From contig CP092081.1 in NCBI GenBank assembly GCA_022226935.1, positions 2,630,024 to 2,694,023 on the forward strand: 64,000 nt of DNA, given 5' to 3'. Under the pieces are notes generated by a model. The model was not told where the DNA came from. It saw only the letters and a program-made list of their open reading frames with translations, and did not search any database. Shown in pieces: positions 8,930 to 17,016 of this stretch; position 1 is the first letter of the stretch; each line of letters begins with the position of its first letter. Position numbers and translations under genes: made by a program. The stretch is from Nitrospira sp. GTDB taxonomy: Bacteria; Nitrospirota; Nitrospiria; Nitrospirales; Nitrospiraceae.

Positions 8930-9058
8930 ATGCATGACCCCGCGCTCTGGGCCAGTTGGTATGTATGGCTGCTGGCGGTTCCCGTTCTGGTCATCGGGAC
9001 GCTCATTCGAGACTGGTTCCAGCGGCGTCATCCCGTGCGACTGCGCAAGCGTCGCTAA
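8930..9058 (+). CDS. Small single-pass membrane protein, 42 aa
   Basis: An ATG at 8930 is preceded by a strong GGAGG (8918-8922). The product has one hydrophobic span (WASWYVWLLAVPVLVIGTLI) and a basic tail, RDWFQRRHPVRLRKRR. The ribosome-binding site and topology make it a likely real gene although short. Function not known. Confidence 0.6.
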   Translation: MHDPALWASWYVWLLAVPVLVIGTLIRDWFQRRHPVRLRKRR

Positions 9059-9559
9059 ACGCCAACCTTGTGCGGTGGCAGGCACGGATTGTTCCGGTCC
9101 AGGCTCCGCTCCGACAGAAGTCTCCGCCATAGCCCCCTTGCCTCTCCATATATATGCTGAAGGGATTCGCATGCGTACCATGCCGCGCATGGCGTGGGAA
9201 CAGTCCGCGAGGTCCAGAATGCCACAGAGTATCAGAGAGTCTCCCGCAGAGAGTCTCCCGGCCGAGTCTCCCGGCTCAAGCTGAATGCTGGCGGATGCCT
9301 CATCGCCGGGAGCAATATTATTCACTCCCCCATTACGCCGCAGCCAATTCGGCAAGCTTGGCGAACGGAAGCCAATGCCCATTCGACATCGGTGAGGGTC
9401 ATTCCCGATGGCAGGACCAGGCACTGCCTCTGATGGACATCCCAGCCGTGATTGAGGAGCCGCCCCATTTGCCAACCGGATTCGAGCTGCTCTGAGACGG
9501 TGACGGCCAAGTTTTGCGCGACGAACGTCCGGACCGTGTTCGAGGTTCAGAAGGGAGGG
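9059..9559. other. Intergenic stretch of about 500 bases, no firm gene
   Basis: No well-supported gene is visible. A reverse frame (TTG at 9510 to 9322; 62 codons) has protein-like composition but no ribosome-binding site and may be a gene remnant. Three direct copies of a 10-mer lie at 9237-9273. Confidence 0.4.
9237..9273. repeat. Three direct copies of gagtctcccg
   Basis: The 10-mer occurs at 9237-9246, 9251-9260 and 9264-9273, exact each time, with 4- and 3-base spacers. It is in non-coding DNA. It may be slippage-derived or a set of protein binding sites; nothing decides between these. Confidence 0.7.
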
Positions 9560-10552
9560 TTAGTGAGGCGGTGTGTTGATGTCGGAATCAAAGCCTAGCG
9601 CCGGTTCCAATCGGATCGCTTGCTGGAAGAGGAGATGAAATTCAGGACGACCTGAACGTAACCGTTCGGCCCGCTCCATCGACGCTCGAGCCTCGGCCGG
9701 CCGTGACAACTTGATCAGACATCGGGCTTCGTCCAAGCGTTGTTGGATCTGCAAGAAGACCGGCAACCGGTCGGATCGGACTCTCTGAAAATAGCTCAAT
9801 GCCGACTCGCAGTCCGCTTCACGGACCTTCCCGACGGCATAATTGCGAAAGCTCCGGCTCAGATTTCTCCCGAACGCCAGCAACGCATAATCGGCCAGCC
9901 GCGACTCGGGATGTTGCGTCAGCAGCGCGGTCAACAGCGCCTGTCCCGCCTGCAACTGGTCGCCCCGCTGCCAGAGCAGAAACTTTGCCGCCTCCTCACC
10001 CGCGGATGAGCCTGTCAGGAAGGAGGCGCCGACGCCGCTCTCGTCGGCCACCGTCACGTCTGCGGCGCGCGACCGTATCCGGTCTGTCTGAGGCCCACCC
10101 GAGGGGCGGTATTCCGCCGTCACGCGATAGGCTCCCGGCCGATCGAACGTCCATCCCAACGCGCCGTAAAAGACGGGAAACACCGCCACGACGGCCTCGC
10201 CCGGAGTCAGGGTAGTTTGGGTATGCACGGCATCCGTATAGAACAACGGCAGAAACACGAACCGCGGCCTGGTCGAGCTCGACACGTCAATCTGGATCGC
10301 ACCGGTTTGCGGATCGAGCAGTTTGACGACTTCCACCGGCTTCGGTCCTACATTGACGAGGTGGACAGTGGCATAGACCGGCTCTCCGAGACTCAGGTCG
10401 GCCTTGCCAAGGTCGAGGGTGAGTTCCAGCGCGGCGGAGCCGGGAGGTTCCTGCGCCAGCCCATCGTGCGCCCGCGCCGCCAAGAACAGAAGCGCGACCA
10501 TGCAGACGAGGAATACCTTCCTGGACCGGCGCGCGACAGGATCGTACTGCAT
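9560..10552 (-). CDS. Secreted protein of unknown function with helical C-terminal repeats
   Basis: From the ATG at 10552 (GGCGG upstream) the protein has a signal sequence (KVFLVCMVALLFLAARAHDGLAQ). A beta-rich domain follows (about 30-170: LELTLDLGKADLSLGEPVYATVHLVNVG), like immunoglobulin-type domains in secreted proteins. The C terminus (about 190-320) is helical and TPR-like (YALLAFGRNLSRSFRNYAVG, LDEARCLIKLSRPAEARASM). It lies 16 bases downstream of the metzincin-like lipoprotein gene on the same strand, so the two are probably co-transcribed. Confidence 0.7.
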   Translation of the reverse strand: MQYDPVARRSRKVFLVCMVALLFLAARAHDGLAQEPPGSAALELTLDLGKADLSLGEPVYATVHLVNVGPKPVEVVKLLDPQTGAIQIDVSSSTRPRFVFLPLFYTDAVHTQTTLTPGEAVVAVFPVFYGALGWTFDRPGAYRVTAEYRPSGGPQTDRIRSRAADVTVADESGVGASFLTGSSAGEEAAKFLLWQRGDQLQAGQALLTALLTQHPESRLADYALLAFGRNLSRSFRNYAVGKVREADCESALSYFQRVRSDRLPVFLQIQQRLDEARCLIKLSRPAEARASMERAERLRSGRPEFHLLFQQAIRLEPALGFDSDINTPPH

Positions 10553-10568
10553 AAGCCGCCCTTCAGCC

Positions 10569-11324
10569 TCACTGACAATCGGTGATTGTGAGTTCTTCCA
10601 GCGGATGGGCCCAGGCCGCATGAGCATTGACGACCCACGTGAAGGGCGCAGCTCCGATGGCGCCGGGAAATTTGCACTGTCCCGGATGATTGGCCAAATG
10701 GTCCCGGCTTTGCTCAGAAAAACGGTACACCGGATCGCCCGCCAGATCGTCGGATTGCGTCATGATCGAGGTGCCGTCTCCGTCACTGTGGTGGAGATTG
10801 AACGCGTGGCCGATCTCATGGGCCGTCGTGCGCAGGTATTCCGGACCGCCGGCCTGGATGGTGTTCATGCGATAAAAAATAGCGAAGGCCGACCTGGTGT
10901 GCCCCTGCCACATTTTGCCCAGGACGAACTCAGGAATACAGGCGTCGAGCACCTCGCCGTAGTGATCCACCACCACACCGTAGAGGTGATAGGTATTGCA
11001 GAAGTCAAAGGGACAGGCGGCCGAAGGAAACAGCGACAGGTGGCGATGACCGTTTTCCAACGTCGAGAGTTCAGCATCGCTGATGCATTCGTCTTCGGCG
11101 ATGTTGAGGGGCTGAATCCCCGTATCATCTTGCTCCACCGCCAACGTGATGCCGGCATCGTCAAAGATCGATTCCAACGTCACGGGCTGGCCGTTCACCG
11201 TATGTTGCGGAGGAAACGTCGTTCCCGTCATGCGGTCGAATTCCATGGACACGCAGGAGACGAGCGAGCCGGCGAAAATGGGAATCGCCATCGACACCAG
11301 AATACGAAGGCGCGGGATGAACAT
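10569..11324 (-). CDS. Metzincin-like zinc metallopeptidase, putative lipoprotein
   Basis: The ATG at 11324 has an AGGAGG ribosome-binding site 6 bases away. A signal peptide ends in a lipobox (LVSC). The centre carries HEIGHAFNLHH, a zinc site of the metzincin pattern HExxHxxxxxH with Asn where the Gly usually sits, followed by GDGTSIMTQ as a possible Met-turn. About 250 residues with many Cys (ACPFDFC, DACIPEF). Expected to be an envelope-anchored protease. The class is clear from the zinc motif; the precise family is not. Confidence 0.8.
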   Translation of the reverse strand: MFIPRLRILVSMAIPIFAGSLVSCVSMEFDRMTGTTFPPQHTVNGQPVTLESIFDDAGITLAVEQDDTGIQPLNIAEDECISDAELSTLENGHRHLSLFPSAACPFDFCNTYHLYGVVVDHYGEVLDACIPEFVLGKMWQGHTRSAFAIFYRMNTIQAGGPEYLRTTAHEIGHAFNLHHSDGDGTSIMTQSDDLAGDPVYRFSEQSRDHLANHPGQCKFPGAIGAAPFTWVVNAHAAWAHPLEELTITDCQ

Positions 11325-11739
11325 GAAGGCCTCCTGACAAGCAGCCACTGCCGTGAGCCGGAGGGCACAGTGCATGGTCTTTTAGGCTACGTATTCCTGG
11401 TCAGTCTGTCAATCCATGCCGCCCGCTCCGGACCGAATGCCCCTACCGCCCCTTCAATTGCCGGAATCTTTCCTGTCTCTCGTTCACCCCGTCCCGAACA
11501 GCGCTACGTAATGGTATCGGATGGGATACGGCGCCGTATCCGATGCGATACCGCGTCAGCCTCCTACGAATATCAGTCTGTTGAGCCGCCGCATCCAAGC
11601 GATTGTTATTACGCATAGCGGCTCCTTCCAAGCTCCATGGCGCAAAGTTTGCGTCCTGCATCGCTGTCGGTGAACGCTTCTCCCAAGGAACCTGTTGGCC
11701 ACCCTTCCAGGATGGACGGTGAAGGCCAAGGAGGACACG
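11325..11739. other. Divergent intergenic region with a 40-bp palindrome
   Basis: About 415 bases between the divergent metallopeptidase and lipoprotein genes with no convincing coding frame. It contains the near-perfect palindrome at 11513-11552 listed separately. Confidence 0.6.
11513..11552. repeat. 40-bp near-perfect palindrome
   Basis: The left arm (11513-11532) and right arm (11533-11552) are reverse complements at 18 of 20 positions with no loop. Each arm has GGTATCG and GGATACGG type half-sites. Candidate operator for a dimeric or tetrameric regulator of one of the two flanking genes, or a cruciform-forming element. No T-run follows, so it is not a standard terminator. Confidence 0.75.
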
Positions 11740-12099
11740 ATGCGCCGAATCGCCCTATTGATGCTGTTTCTCTACGGATGTGTTCCCCCGCCTCCCCACC
11801 AATTCGTGCCGGGAGGGCCGCTCGGCGAGGCCGGGCAAACGGCGCAGGGGCCCAGACAAGCCAGCGACGACGAAGTCCGCGCCATGCTGGCGGAATCGTC
11901 GTTGCATCAGCAGGATCCAGCCAAGCCTGTCGATTTGAATGGCCTGCTCACCCAGATTTCCCAAGCCACAACCTTCCGGCAGAAGCAGCGTTTGGTGAAT
12001 CACTATCACCATGCGGCTCTTCTTCTGCCGGAAGCCGAGCGCAATCAGGCCTTTCAGCGATTACGAGATCTGGGGAATCCTGGCACGATGACACGATGA
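11740..12099 (+). CDS. Small lipoprotein of unknown function
   Basis: The ATG at 11740 follows AAGGAGG. A short signal peptide, MRRIALLMLFLYGC, ends in a lipobox (LYGC). The mature part is Pro-rich at first (VPPPPHQFVPGGP), then helical (LLTQISQATTFRQKQRLVNHYHHAALLLPEAERN). About 119 residues. Probably anchored in the outer membrane. No known family recognised. Confidence 0.7.
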   Translation: MRRIALLMLFLYGCVPPPPHQFVPGGPLGEAGQTAQGPRQASDDEVRAMLAESSLHQQDPAKPVDLNGLLTQISQATTFRQKQRLVNHYHHAALLLPEAERNQAFQRLRDLGNPGTMTR

Positions 12100-12163
12100 G
12101 TCGCTCATGGAGCCACGACCAGCCGATTCCTTGAGCCGAATCGCATGGAGAAAGGATCTCACC

Positions 12164-12883
12164 ATGAAACCACTGCGCCTCCTCGCCCTGCTCGCGCTAA
12201 GTCTGGCACTCACGACCGGCAGCCTCCTCCTGACGACCGAACCGGCCGAAGCCCACAACTGGCTCGGCGATTGCGTCGTCGATTTCGATAACACGTTCGC
12301 GCTGACCTATATCTACGGGCAGGCCAGAGGGAACTTCGGGTATCCGACCGGCATCGATAATTCAGGCGAGTTGCAACCGTGTAATGCCACCCATCAAGCT
12401 TGCTGGACCTATCGCCATCGCTGCTTCGGCAATTACATCAACGTCGAAGATATGACCTATGGCCACATCCACCTGACATTCGATAGCCCGAGTCTCCTTA
12501 CGCCTTGTTTCGTCGATCCGGGAGACGGACCCGGCGCGGGCTTTGGACGGAACGTCGGCGACGACTGCGTGGCGGCTGATTGGATTCATGAACCGCGAAC
12601 GCTCGGCACGCATGGGAAAGATCACTGGATCAAAATCTGGATGGAAGATCGGGTGAGCCACCAGCCGCGCGTCTTCGACATGCCGATCATCAGAGTGACG
12701 GGAACCGAGCCGATTCAATTTTGGTTCAAGAAGAGCAACGGCACCTGGTGGTATTGGTCGAGCTTGGCACCCAATCCCTGGCTGGTCGGCGGGTGGGTGC
12801 AGGATGTGGTTGAAGTGCGGATTCGAGGAGCACAGGCTGCAAAAGGCCCGTACTTTATCGGCGCCTTCTCGATCCTCGATTGA
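12164..12883 (+). CDS. Secreted hypothetical protein, Trp- and Cys-rich
   Basis: The ATG at 12164, behind GAAAGGA, opens a classic signal peptide (LRLLALLALSLALTTGSLLLTTEPAEA). The mature protein is about 210 residues with Cys in paired spacing (GDCVVDF, LQPCNATHQACWTYRHRCFG, LTPCFVDPG, DDCVAADW), which suggests disulfide bonds. It is also rich in Trp and Tyr near the C terminus. No catalytic motif is evident. It follows the small lipoprotein gene by 64 bases and could share its transcript. Confidence 0.7.
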   Translation: MKPLRLLALLALSLALTTGSLLLTTEPAEAHNWLGDCVVDFDNTFALTYIYGQARGNFGYPTGIDNSGELQPCNATHQACWTYRHRCFGNYINVEDMTYGHIHLTFDSPSLLTPCFVDPGDGPGAGFGRNVGDDCVAADWIHEPRTLGTHGKDHWIKIWMEDRVSHQPRVFDMPIIRVTGTEPIQFWFKKSNGTWWYWSSLAPNPWLVGGWVQDVVEVRIRGAQAAKGPYFIGAFSILD

Positions 12884-12895
12884 CGGCTGTCGATC

Positions 12896-12940
12896 AAGCC
12901 CGCTGGCAACGCTCTCGCTTCAGCCCCGCTGGGCGGGCTT
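12896..12940. terminator. Possible bidirectional terminator hairpin
   Basis: Perfect 8-base arms AAGCCCGC (12896-12903) and GCGGGCTT (12933-12940) sit between two convergent genes ending at 12883 and 12962. The loop is long (29 bases) and there is no T-run, so this is a weak call. Confidence 0.35.
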
Positions 12941-12961
12941 GGTACAGAGGAAGCTCGTTCG

Positions 12962-13252
12962 TTATTCGGGGATTTGGACCTTAATGCTGAGCGCCTTACG
13001 GTCATCGGTGATCTGCGCCACGATCTTGTCGCCGGTTTTTAATCGTCCGCCGACGACGCCTTCAATTTTCGTCTCAGGCGTCACCTTCAGACGCTCTTCA
13101 TGACCGGAAAATTCTTTGACGATCAGTTCACCCTCTTCCCAATACAAGACATCGGCCTTGATCACCATGGTTGCGGTGGTCTGAGTATTGTCAACGGCTG
13201 CTGCGGGAATGACTGCAGAAAAAATGAGGTAGACTGCGAGAAGAAGTGCCAT
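12962..13252 (-). CDS. Small secreted protein, 96 aa
   Basis: The ATG at 13252 (or the GTG at 13255) has GGAGG close upstream. A signal peptide (ALLLAVYLIFSAVIPAAA) is followed by a compact beta-rich domain (VIKADVLYWEEGELIVKEF, VTPETKIEGVVGGRLKTGDKIVAQI) resembling small OB/SH3-like periplasmic proteins with a DUF5666-type pattern. Function unknown. Confidence 0.7.
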   Translation of the reverse strand: MALLLAVYLIFSAVIPAAAVDNTQTTATMVIKADVLYWEEGELIVKEFSGHEERLKVTPETKIEGVVGGRLKTGDKIVAQITDDRKALSIKVQIPE

Positions 13253-13417
13253 CACGAATCCTCCCGTTTTTTCTTAGCCTACCGATGATGGCGGGACACT
13301 GTCAATCGATTCAGGTCACATGACTTGGGGCGCCACATTCAGTCAATCGCATTAAATTGGCACTGACGCGTCAATGCAGTGAGCGAATTCGAGCCATCTA
13401 TCATCTCCAGCAATGGT

Positions 13418-13618
13418 GCCCAACGAGGGCCTTTTGCAATGTTCCCTCCGCTTCACGCCACCCCTCTCGAAGGGTGGCGTGACTCCGTTCCCAACTGCGC
13501 ACGTCGAACGAGGCCCTTCTGAGGGGCGCGCGTCGCAATGATCCTCCCACTTTCTTGATCTACTTCCCCGGAATGACGGGTCTCCAGGTGCGCGTCGTCC
13601 AACGAGGGCTTTCTCAAG
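13418..13618. repeat. Three degenerate intergenic repeat copies
   Basis: Copies at about 13418-13445, 13503-13523 and 13597-13618 share AACGAGG(G/C)C(C/T)TT and are spaced 85 and 94 bases apart. GCGC-CGTCG tracts precede copies 2 and 3. They look like a dispersed intergenic repeat family that has decayed; whether the family recurs elsewhere cannot be seen here. Confidence 0.5.
13454..13481. repeat. Perfect 10-bp inverted repeat (hairpin)
   Basis: CACGCCACCC (13454-13463) pairs exactly with GGGTGGCGTG (13472-13481) across an 8-base loop. It lies within the repeat cluster. No T-run follows on either strand. Confidence 0.7.
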
Positions 13619-13727
13619 CCGCGCGGTGCGTGAGGTCCACGACGCGACGAAGAAGGAGCGTCACGCTTGTGGACGCCGGCGAGACGGTGGCCGGCAGGGG
13701 TTCTTGACCCGCCAGGCCGCTCCAGTC

Positions 13728-14621
13728 TCAACATTTCGATCCATCCATCCGGCACGCCTCGGCGCGATCGTTGAACCCTGAATTGCGCAGACTCTCGTAC
13801 ACGTTCTGCTGCCGTTCCATCTCCCGGTTGTAGGGAGTCTTCACTCCGCCTTCAGCGACATAACTTCCGCCGGAATTCCGCTTTGGCTGCCGCGCCACAA
13901 GCACCTTGCGCACCTCGGTCTCATAATAGCCACGAGTTTGGGGATCAGGATCTTTCTGGTAGCAGACGGTCAAGAGCTTGCGCCCCTCGGCGTCGTGCCC
14001 CAAGGCGTAATGGGCAAATCCGACGTTGCAGTAGGCATTAGGCGTGGCCGGATCGAGCTTCAGGACAATTTCCGAATCCTGTAAAGCCAACTGAAAATTT
14101 TCGTGGCGGCTGTAAATTTCGGCACGGGCTTTATAGGCTCCGACATGTTTGGGATCGAACCGGATCGCAGCGGTGAAGTCGTCGAGGGCCTCGCGGTCCT
14201 TACCCTGATGCTCACGCACGTAGATCAACCCGCGTCCATAGTGAGCTTCAGCACCGGGACGGAGACGAATCGACATCGAATAATCGTCCAACGCCTGCGG
14301 AATCTGGCCGAGCATCTTGCTCGCCTTGGCGCGGATGAGATAGGCATCGGCCTTGTTGGGTACGCGGCGAATGACTTCCGACGCATCCTGCAGCGCCTGC
14401 GCGTAAGACCCAAGAAAATAAAAGCAGCGGGCACGGGCGAGATAAATACCGGTCTGGTTGCGCTTTTGCTCGAGGACGTGGGTCAAGAGTTTGAGGGTTT
14501 CCTGATTGCCCTTGCCGTTGGCTTCGCAGTAGGCGTCAATAGAGGCATCGCCGCAGGCAACCGCCAGGAGAAGGCCGCACAGCGCGACGACACTGCCCGC
14601 ACAACGACCGGCTCGTCCCAT
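13728..14621 (-). CDS. TPR-repeat lipoprotein
   Basis: The ATG at 14621 has GGAGG at optimal spacing, so the longer start at 14645 is not preferred. A signal peptide ends with lipobox LAVAC. The mature protein has at least five TPR units (for example YLARARCFYFLGSYAQALQD, YLIRAKASKMLGQIPQALDD, YKARAEIYSRHENFQLALQD). The last 60 residues are polar and carry two Cys. Likely an envelope scaffold; role unknown. Confidence 0.82.
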   Translation of the reverse strand: MGRAGRCAGSVVALCGLLLAVACGDASIDAYCEANGKGNQETLKLLTHVLEQKRNQTGIYLARARCFYFLGSYAQALQDASEVIRRVPNKADAYLIRAKASKMLGQIPQALDDYSMSIRLRPGAEAHYGRGLIYVREHQGKDREALDDFTAAIRFDPKHVGAYKARAEIYSRHENFQLALQDSEIVLKLDPATPNAYCNVGFAHYALGHDAEGRKLLTVCYQKDPDPQTRGYYETEVRKVLVARQPKRNSGGSYVAEGGVKTPYNREMERQQNVYESLRNSGFNDRAEACRMDGSKC

Positions 14622-14707
14622 GTCCGCCTCCGGAGACGGACGCATTATCCGCTTGTAGAATAAACCACGTCAATATTTTACTAGGGCCGATTGCACAGGG
14701 CCGTTCG

Positions 14708-15493
14708 TTAGAAGCCCACTGAAACGCCTAGGGTCCCCAGTAACGCCGCCCGGCCGGAAGGCCCCAGGAATTCGGTACCGAGTCCGCCATCCAGCACCAC
14801 CCGCGAGGTCAGCTGGTGGCGCAGGCCGATTTCCACGCCGGTGTGGTTCCGCTGTCCCTGCAGGTCTGATTGCCTGGTATAGAGGCTGGCGATCAACGTG
14901 TCGCGAAAACTGGAGGGGTACCCCAAGGGATAACTCACCGCCGCGACGGCTCGATAGGTGCCGGGCCGCTCTTGTCCTTGTGGAGAGCCGAGCAGAGTGT
15001 ACCCTCCATTAAGATGCAGCCGCAGCCGCCCGAACGATCGGGTCAGAATACCGGTGAGTTGCGTATCCACTCCTTTCGAGTTCACGCCGGTCGGCAGATC
15101 CACTTCCACCCGCACGGCCATAGCCGGAAGGATCAGGGTCTCGGTATTGAAGTTGTAGAGGACCCCGAGGTGAAGATCTCCGGACTTGTTGGCGCCCACA
15201 ATCGAGTGAGGGTCGGTGAACAGATCGCCCTGAATTTCGATCTGTGTGTTGGCAAAGGCACCATAAATGATTTGGGGCTGAAAGGTGACATTGGTGCGAC
15301 CCTGACGCCGGTCGTTGAATCGCACGCCGCCTTCCAGGCCGATTTCTCCTTTGGGAATGGCATAGGCATCCTCCATCCCGATCGGACGATTCGGGTCGAG
15401 GTTGTCATGGTCCAACGCCAGCGCCGGCAGGGCCAGGCCGACCAGCCATGCGCGGAGCAGCCATCGGACGGCTCGTAGGCCCGCGGTGCTCAA
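14708..15493 (-). CDS. Outer-membrane beta-barrel protein
   Basis: 261 residues with a signal peptide (WLLRAWLVGLALPALA). Alternating amphipathic strands run throughout (KGEIGLEGGVRFNDRR, TQIEIQGDLFTD, GDLHLGVLYNFNTETL, FGRLRLHLNGGYTLLG, TGVEIGLRHQLTSRVVLDGG), ending in GVSVGF with a terminal Phe as in outer-membrane barrels. Its start overlaps the stop of the upstream lipoprotein gene by 4 bases (ATGA), so the two are translationally coupled and may form a complex. Confidence 0.8.
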   Translation of the reverse strand: MSTAGLRAVRWLLRAWLVGLALPALALDHDNLDPNRPIGMEDAYAIPKGEIGLEGGVRFNDRRQGRTNVTFQPQIIYGAFANTQIEIQGDLFTDPHSIVGANKSGDLHLGVLYNFNTETLILPAMAVRVEVDLPTGVNSKGVDTQLTGILTRSFGRLRLHLNGGYTLLGSPQGQERPGTYRAVAAVSYPLGYPSSFRDTLIASLYTRQSDLQGQRNHTGVEIGLRHQLTSRVVLDGGLGTEFLGPSGRAALLGTLGVSVGF

Positions 15494-16443
15494 TGGTGAT
15501 GCCCCTGTTCCGACGTGATGATCATCGGATTCGTCGCATCCGCAGTAGCCAGGTAATAGGTATTGACCACGCGATAGATTTCAGCCCGCTTCGCCTCCCA
15601 CGTCGGAAGCCGCTCGCTCGTCAGGATATCGCTGATATTGTCATGCAGCATGTGCAGGTTGTCGAAGATATGCGCGAGTTCCGGATAGCGCGCGGCAAAC
15701 TGCGGGCTCAGCTCCGCTGTCAGCGGCATGAACGTCCATTGCACGGGCGGCTGGTCGAGATACCGGCGATAGGTCGCGAGAATCGGGCGCACGGCCTGTG
15801 TTTTTGCCGCCAGATCAGGCGCGGCCTGCAACGGATCGTACACCGCAACCTGCAGGTAGTGGTACGACCAGATAGTGGCGTTAAAAAGCGGGAACCGCTG
15901 CCGAAACGCTGTGGAGTAGGAAAACCGGTCCAGGCGGCGGTGATCCAGTGGCTTGGACGTGATGGCGTAGGCACTGTCCTTGTAATAGGCCAGCACATTG
16001 TGGATCGCGCGATCCTTGTCCGGCTCGTCCGATACGGCAATGTCATAGGTGGCGCGGTGCAGCGCATGCGCTTCGTCGAACGTGTTCTGCGCGCGCCAAG
16101 CCAGTTTCATATAGGTGGGGGCGATCGCTTCTTCATTGGGATTCAGCCGCGGTTTGGTCGCGATGAATGCGAGCGTCTCTTTCCGGGCGCGATCTTCGAT
16201 GGCCGGCACGTCCTGACCGCCGGTGAGCAACAGATTCTCGTACAAATTGGAATGGCCGAAGTCGACTCCATTGAACTCACTGTCGAGTTCGGCCAAATCT
16301 TCCCGCAACGAAAAATTCCACAAGGCGCGGTAATAGAACCGCTTGTCGCGTGGTTCGAACTGGCCGCACCCGGCCAGCGCGAAGTAGACCGTAACTGTAG
16401 CCACGATCGCCATGCCGCGGATGAGGGTACCGGAACGTGTCAT
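15490..16443 (-). CDS. Lipoprotein, 317 aa, coupled to the barrel gene
   Basis: The ATG at 16443 follows AGGTGA; a TTG 12 bases upstream is a poorer start. A signal peptide ends with lipobox LAGC. The body is helical with no recognised domain (RFYYRALWNFSLREDLAELD, TYMKLAWRAQNTFDEAHALH, LHMLHDNISDIL). It ends in a His-rich EQGHHH. It overlaps the following barrel gene by 4 bases, so the pair probably acts together at the outer membrane. Confidence 0.75.
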   Translation of the reverse strand: MTRSGTLIRGMAIVATVTVYFALAGCGQFEPRDKRFYYRALWNFSLREDLAELDSEFNGVDFGHSNLYENLLLTGGQDVPAIEDRARKETLAFIATKPRLNPNEEAIAPTYMKLAWRAQNTFDEAHALHRATYDIAVSDEPDKDRAIHNVLAYYKDSAYAITSKPLDHRRLDRFSYSTAFRQRFPLFNATIWSYHYLQVAVYDPLQAAPDLAAKTQAVRPILATYRRYLDQPPVQWTFMPLTAELSPQFAARYPELAHIFDNLHMLHDNISDILTSERLPTWEAKRAEIYRVVNTYYLATADATNPMIITSEQGHHH

Positions 16444-16445
16444 GT

Positions 16446-16730
16446 TCACCTGCAAGCTCCGTGAGTCTCAGTGGCAATGATGCCCATGCACCAGCGCATG
16501 GCATTGTCCATCAGTTCCCTGATCGTCATCGACAGGGTGTCGGATGTAAGGGCCAACCCCAGCGCCGTTCCCCATGCCATACCCCTTGTCGCAACGGGGA
16601 GACGGTCATGGCATAGCCGAAGAAAAAGGCCAATGCAACAGCCAGTCCGACCGTAAGCCGTTGCCCAGCCCAACGCCGTACCGATCGCCGTCCCGAGCAC
16701 GGTTGCCGTCGCCGAGTGATGCCGGCTCAT
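16446..16730 (-). pseudogene. DUF4396-like membrane protein, frameshifted and truncated
   Basis: A good ribosome-binding site (GGGAGG) precedes the ATG at 16730, and the frame runs MSRHHSATATVLGTAIGTALGWA. It then loses hydrophobic character. Between about 16657 and 16583 a different frame carries the expected continuation (LTVGLAVALAFFFGYAMTV), and the first frame then resumes with GMAWGTALGLALTSDTLSM and ELMDNA. This split matches DUF4396 proteins, which also extend much further at both ends. The locus therefore looks like a deleted, twice-frameshifted remnant. Sequencing error could explain the shifts but not the shortness. Confidence 0.65.
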
Positions 16731-17016
16731 GATGGCCTCCCTGTGAGTGGTGATGTAGGCCGTTCACCACTCCAGACGGAACGAGGCGGAAATCATGGCA
16801 GTGGCAGGGCGGAGAAACCAATGGGCACGGGTCGCCGAATGATGCTCCAATCTCGTTGCCTGCGGTTGACCATTCGAATACGTGTATTTCTGGTTCATTC
16901 AGCCCTTGCCTTCTGTTCGGTTTTGCGACAGCGTCGGAAAAAGTCTTGATCTCACCCGTGGAGACATGCTTGACTAATCGCTGTCTTGCATCTTCCCTGT
17001 TTAATGGAGGGCTTGC

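Larger units (their letters stand above)
13253..13727. other. Non-coding stretch with repeats and a hairpin
   Basis: About 475 bases without a supported gene. It carries three degenerate copies of an element with core AACGAGG(G/C)C(C/T)TT at 13422, 13507 and 13601, and a perfect 10-bp stem at 13454-13481. The reverse frame at 13453-13755 is Arg/His-rich repeat DNA rather than a gene. Confidence 0.6.

Noticed and set aside
9322..9510. 62-residue reverse open frame with a TTG start
   Set aside because: Composition is plausible but there is no ribosome-binding site or recognisable domain; noted only as a possible remnant.
13418..13618. Integron attC sites
   Set aside because: RYYYAAC-like ends appear but no GTTRRRY partner, no gene cassettes and no integrase are present.
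13453..13755. 100-residue reverse open frame
   Set aside because: It is a translation of intergenic repeats and a hairpin, Arg/His-rich without domain structure.
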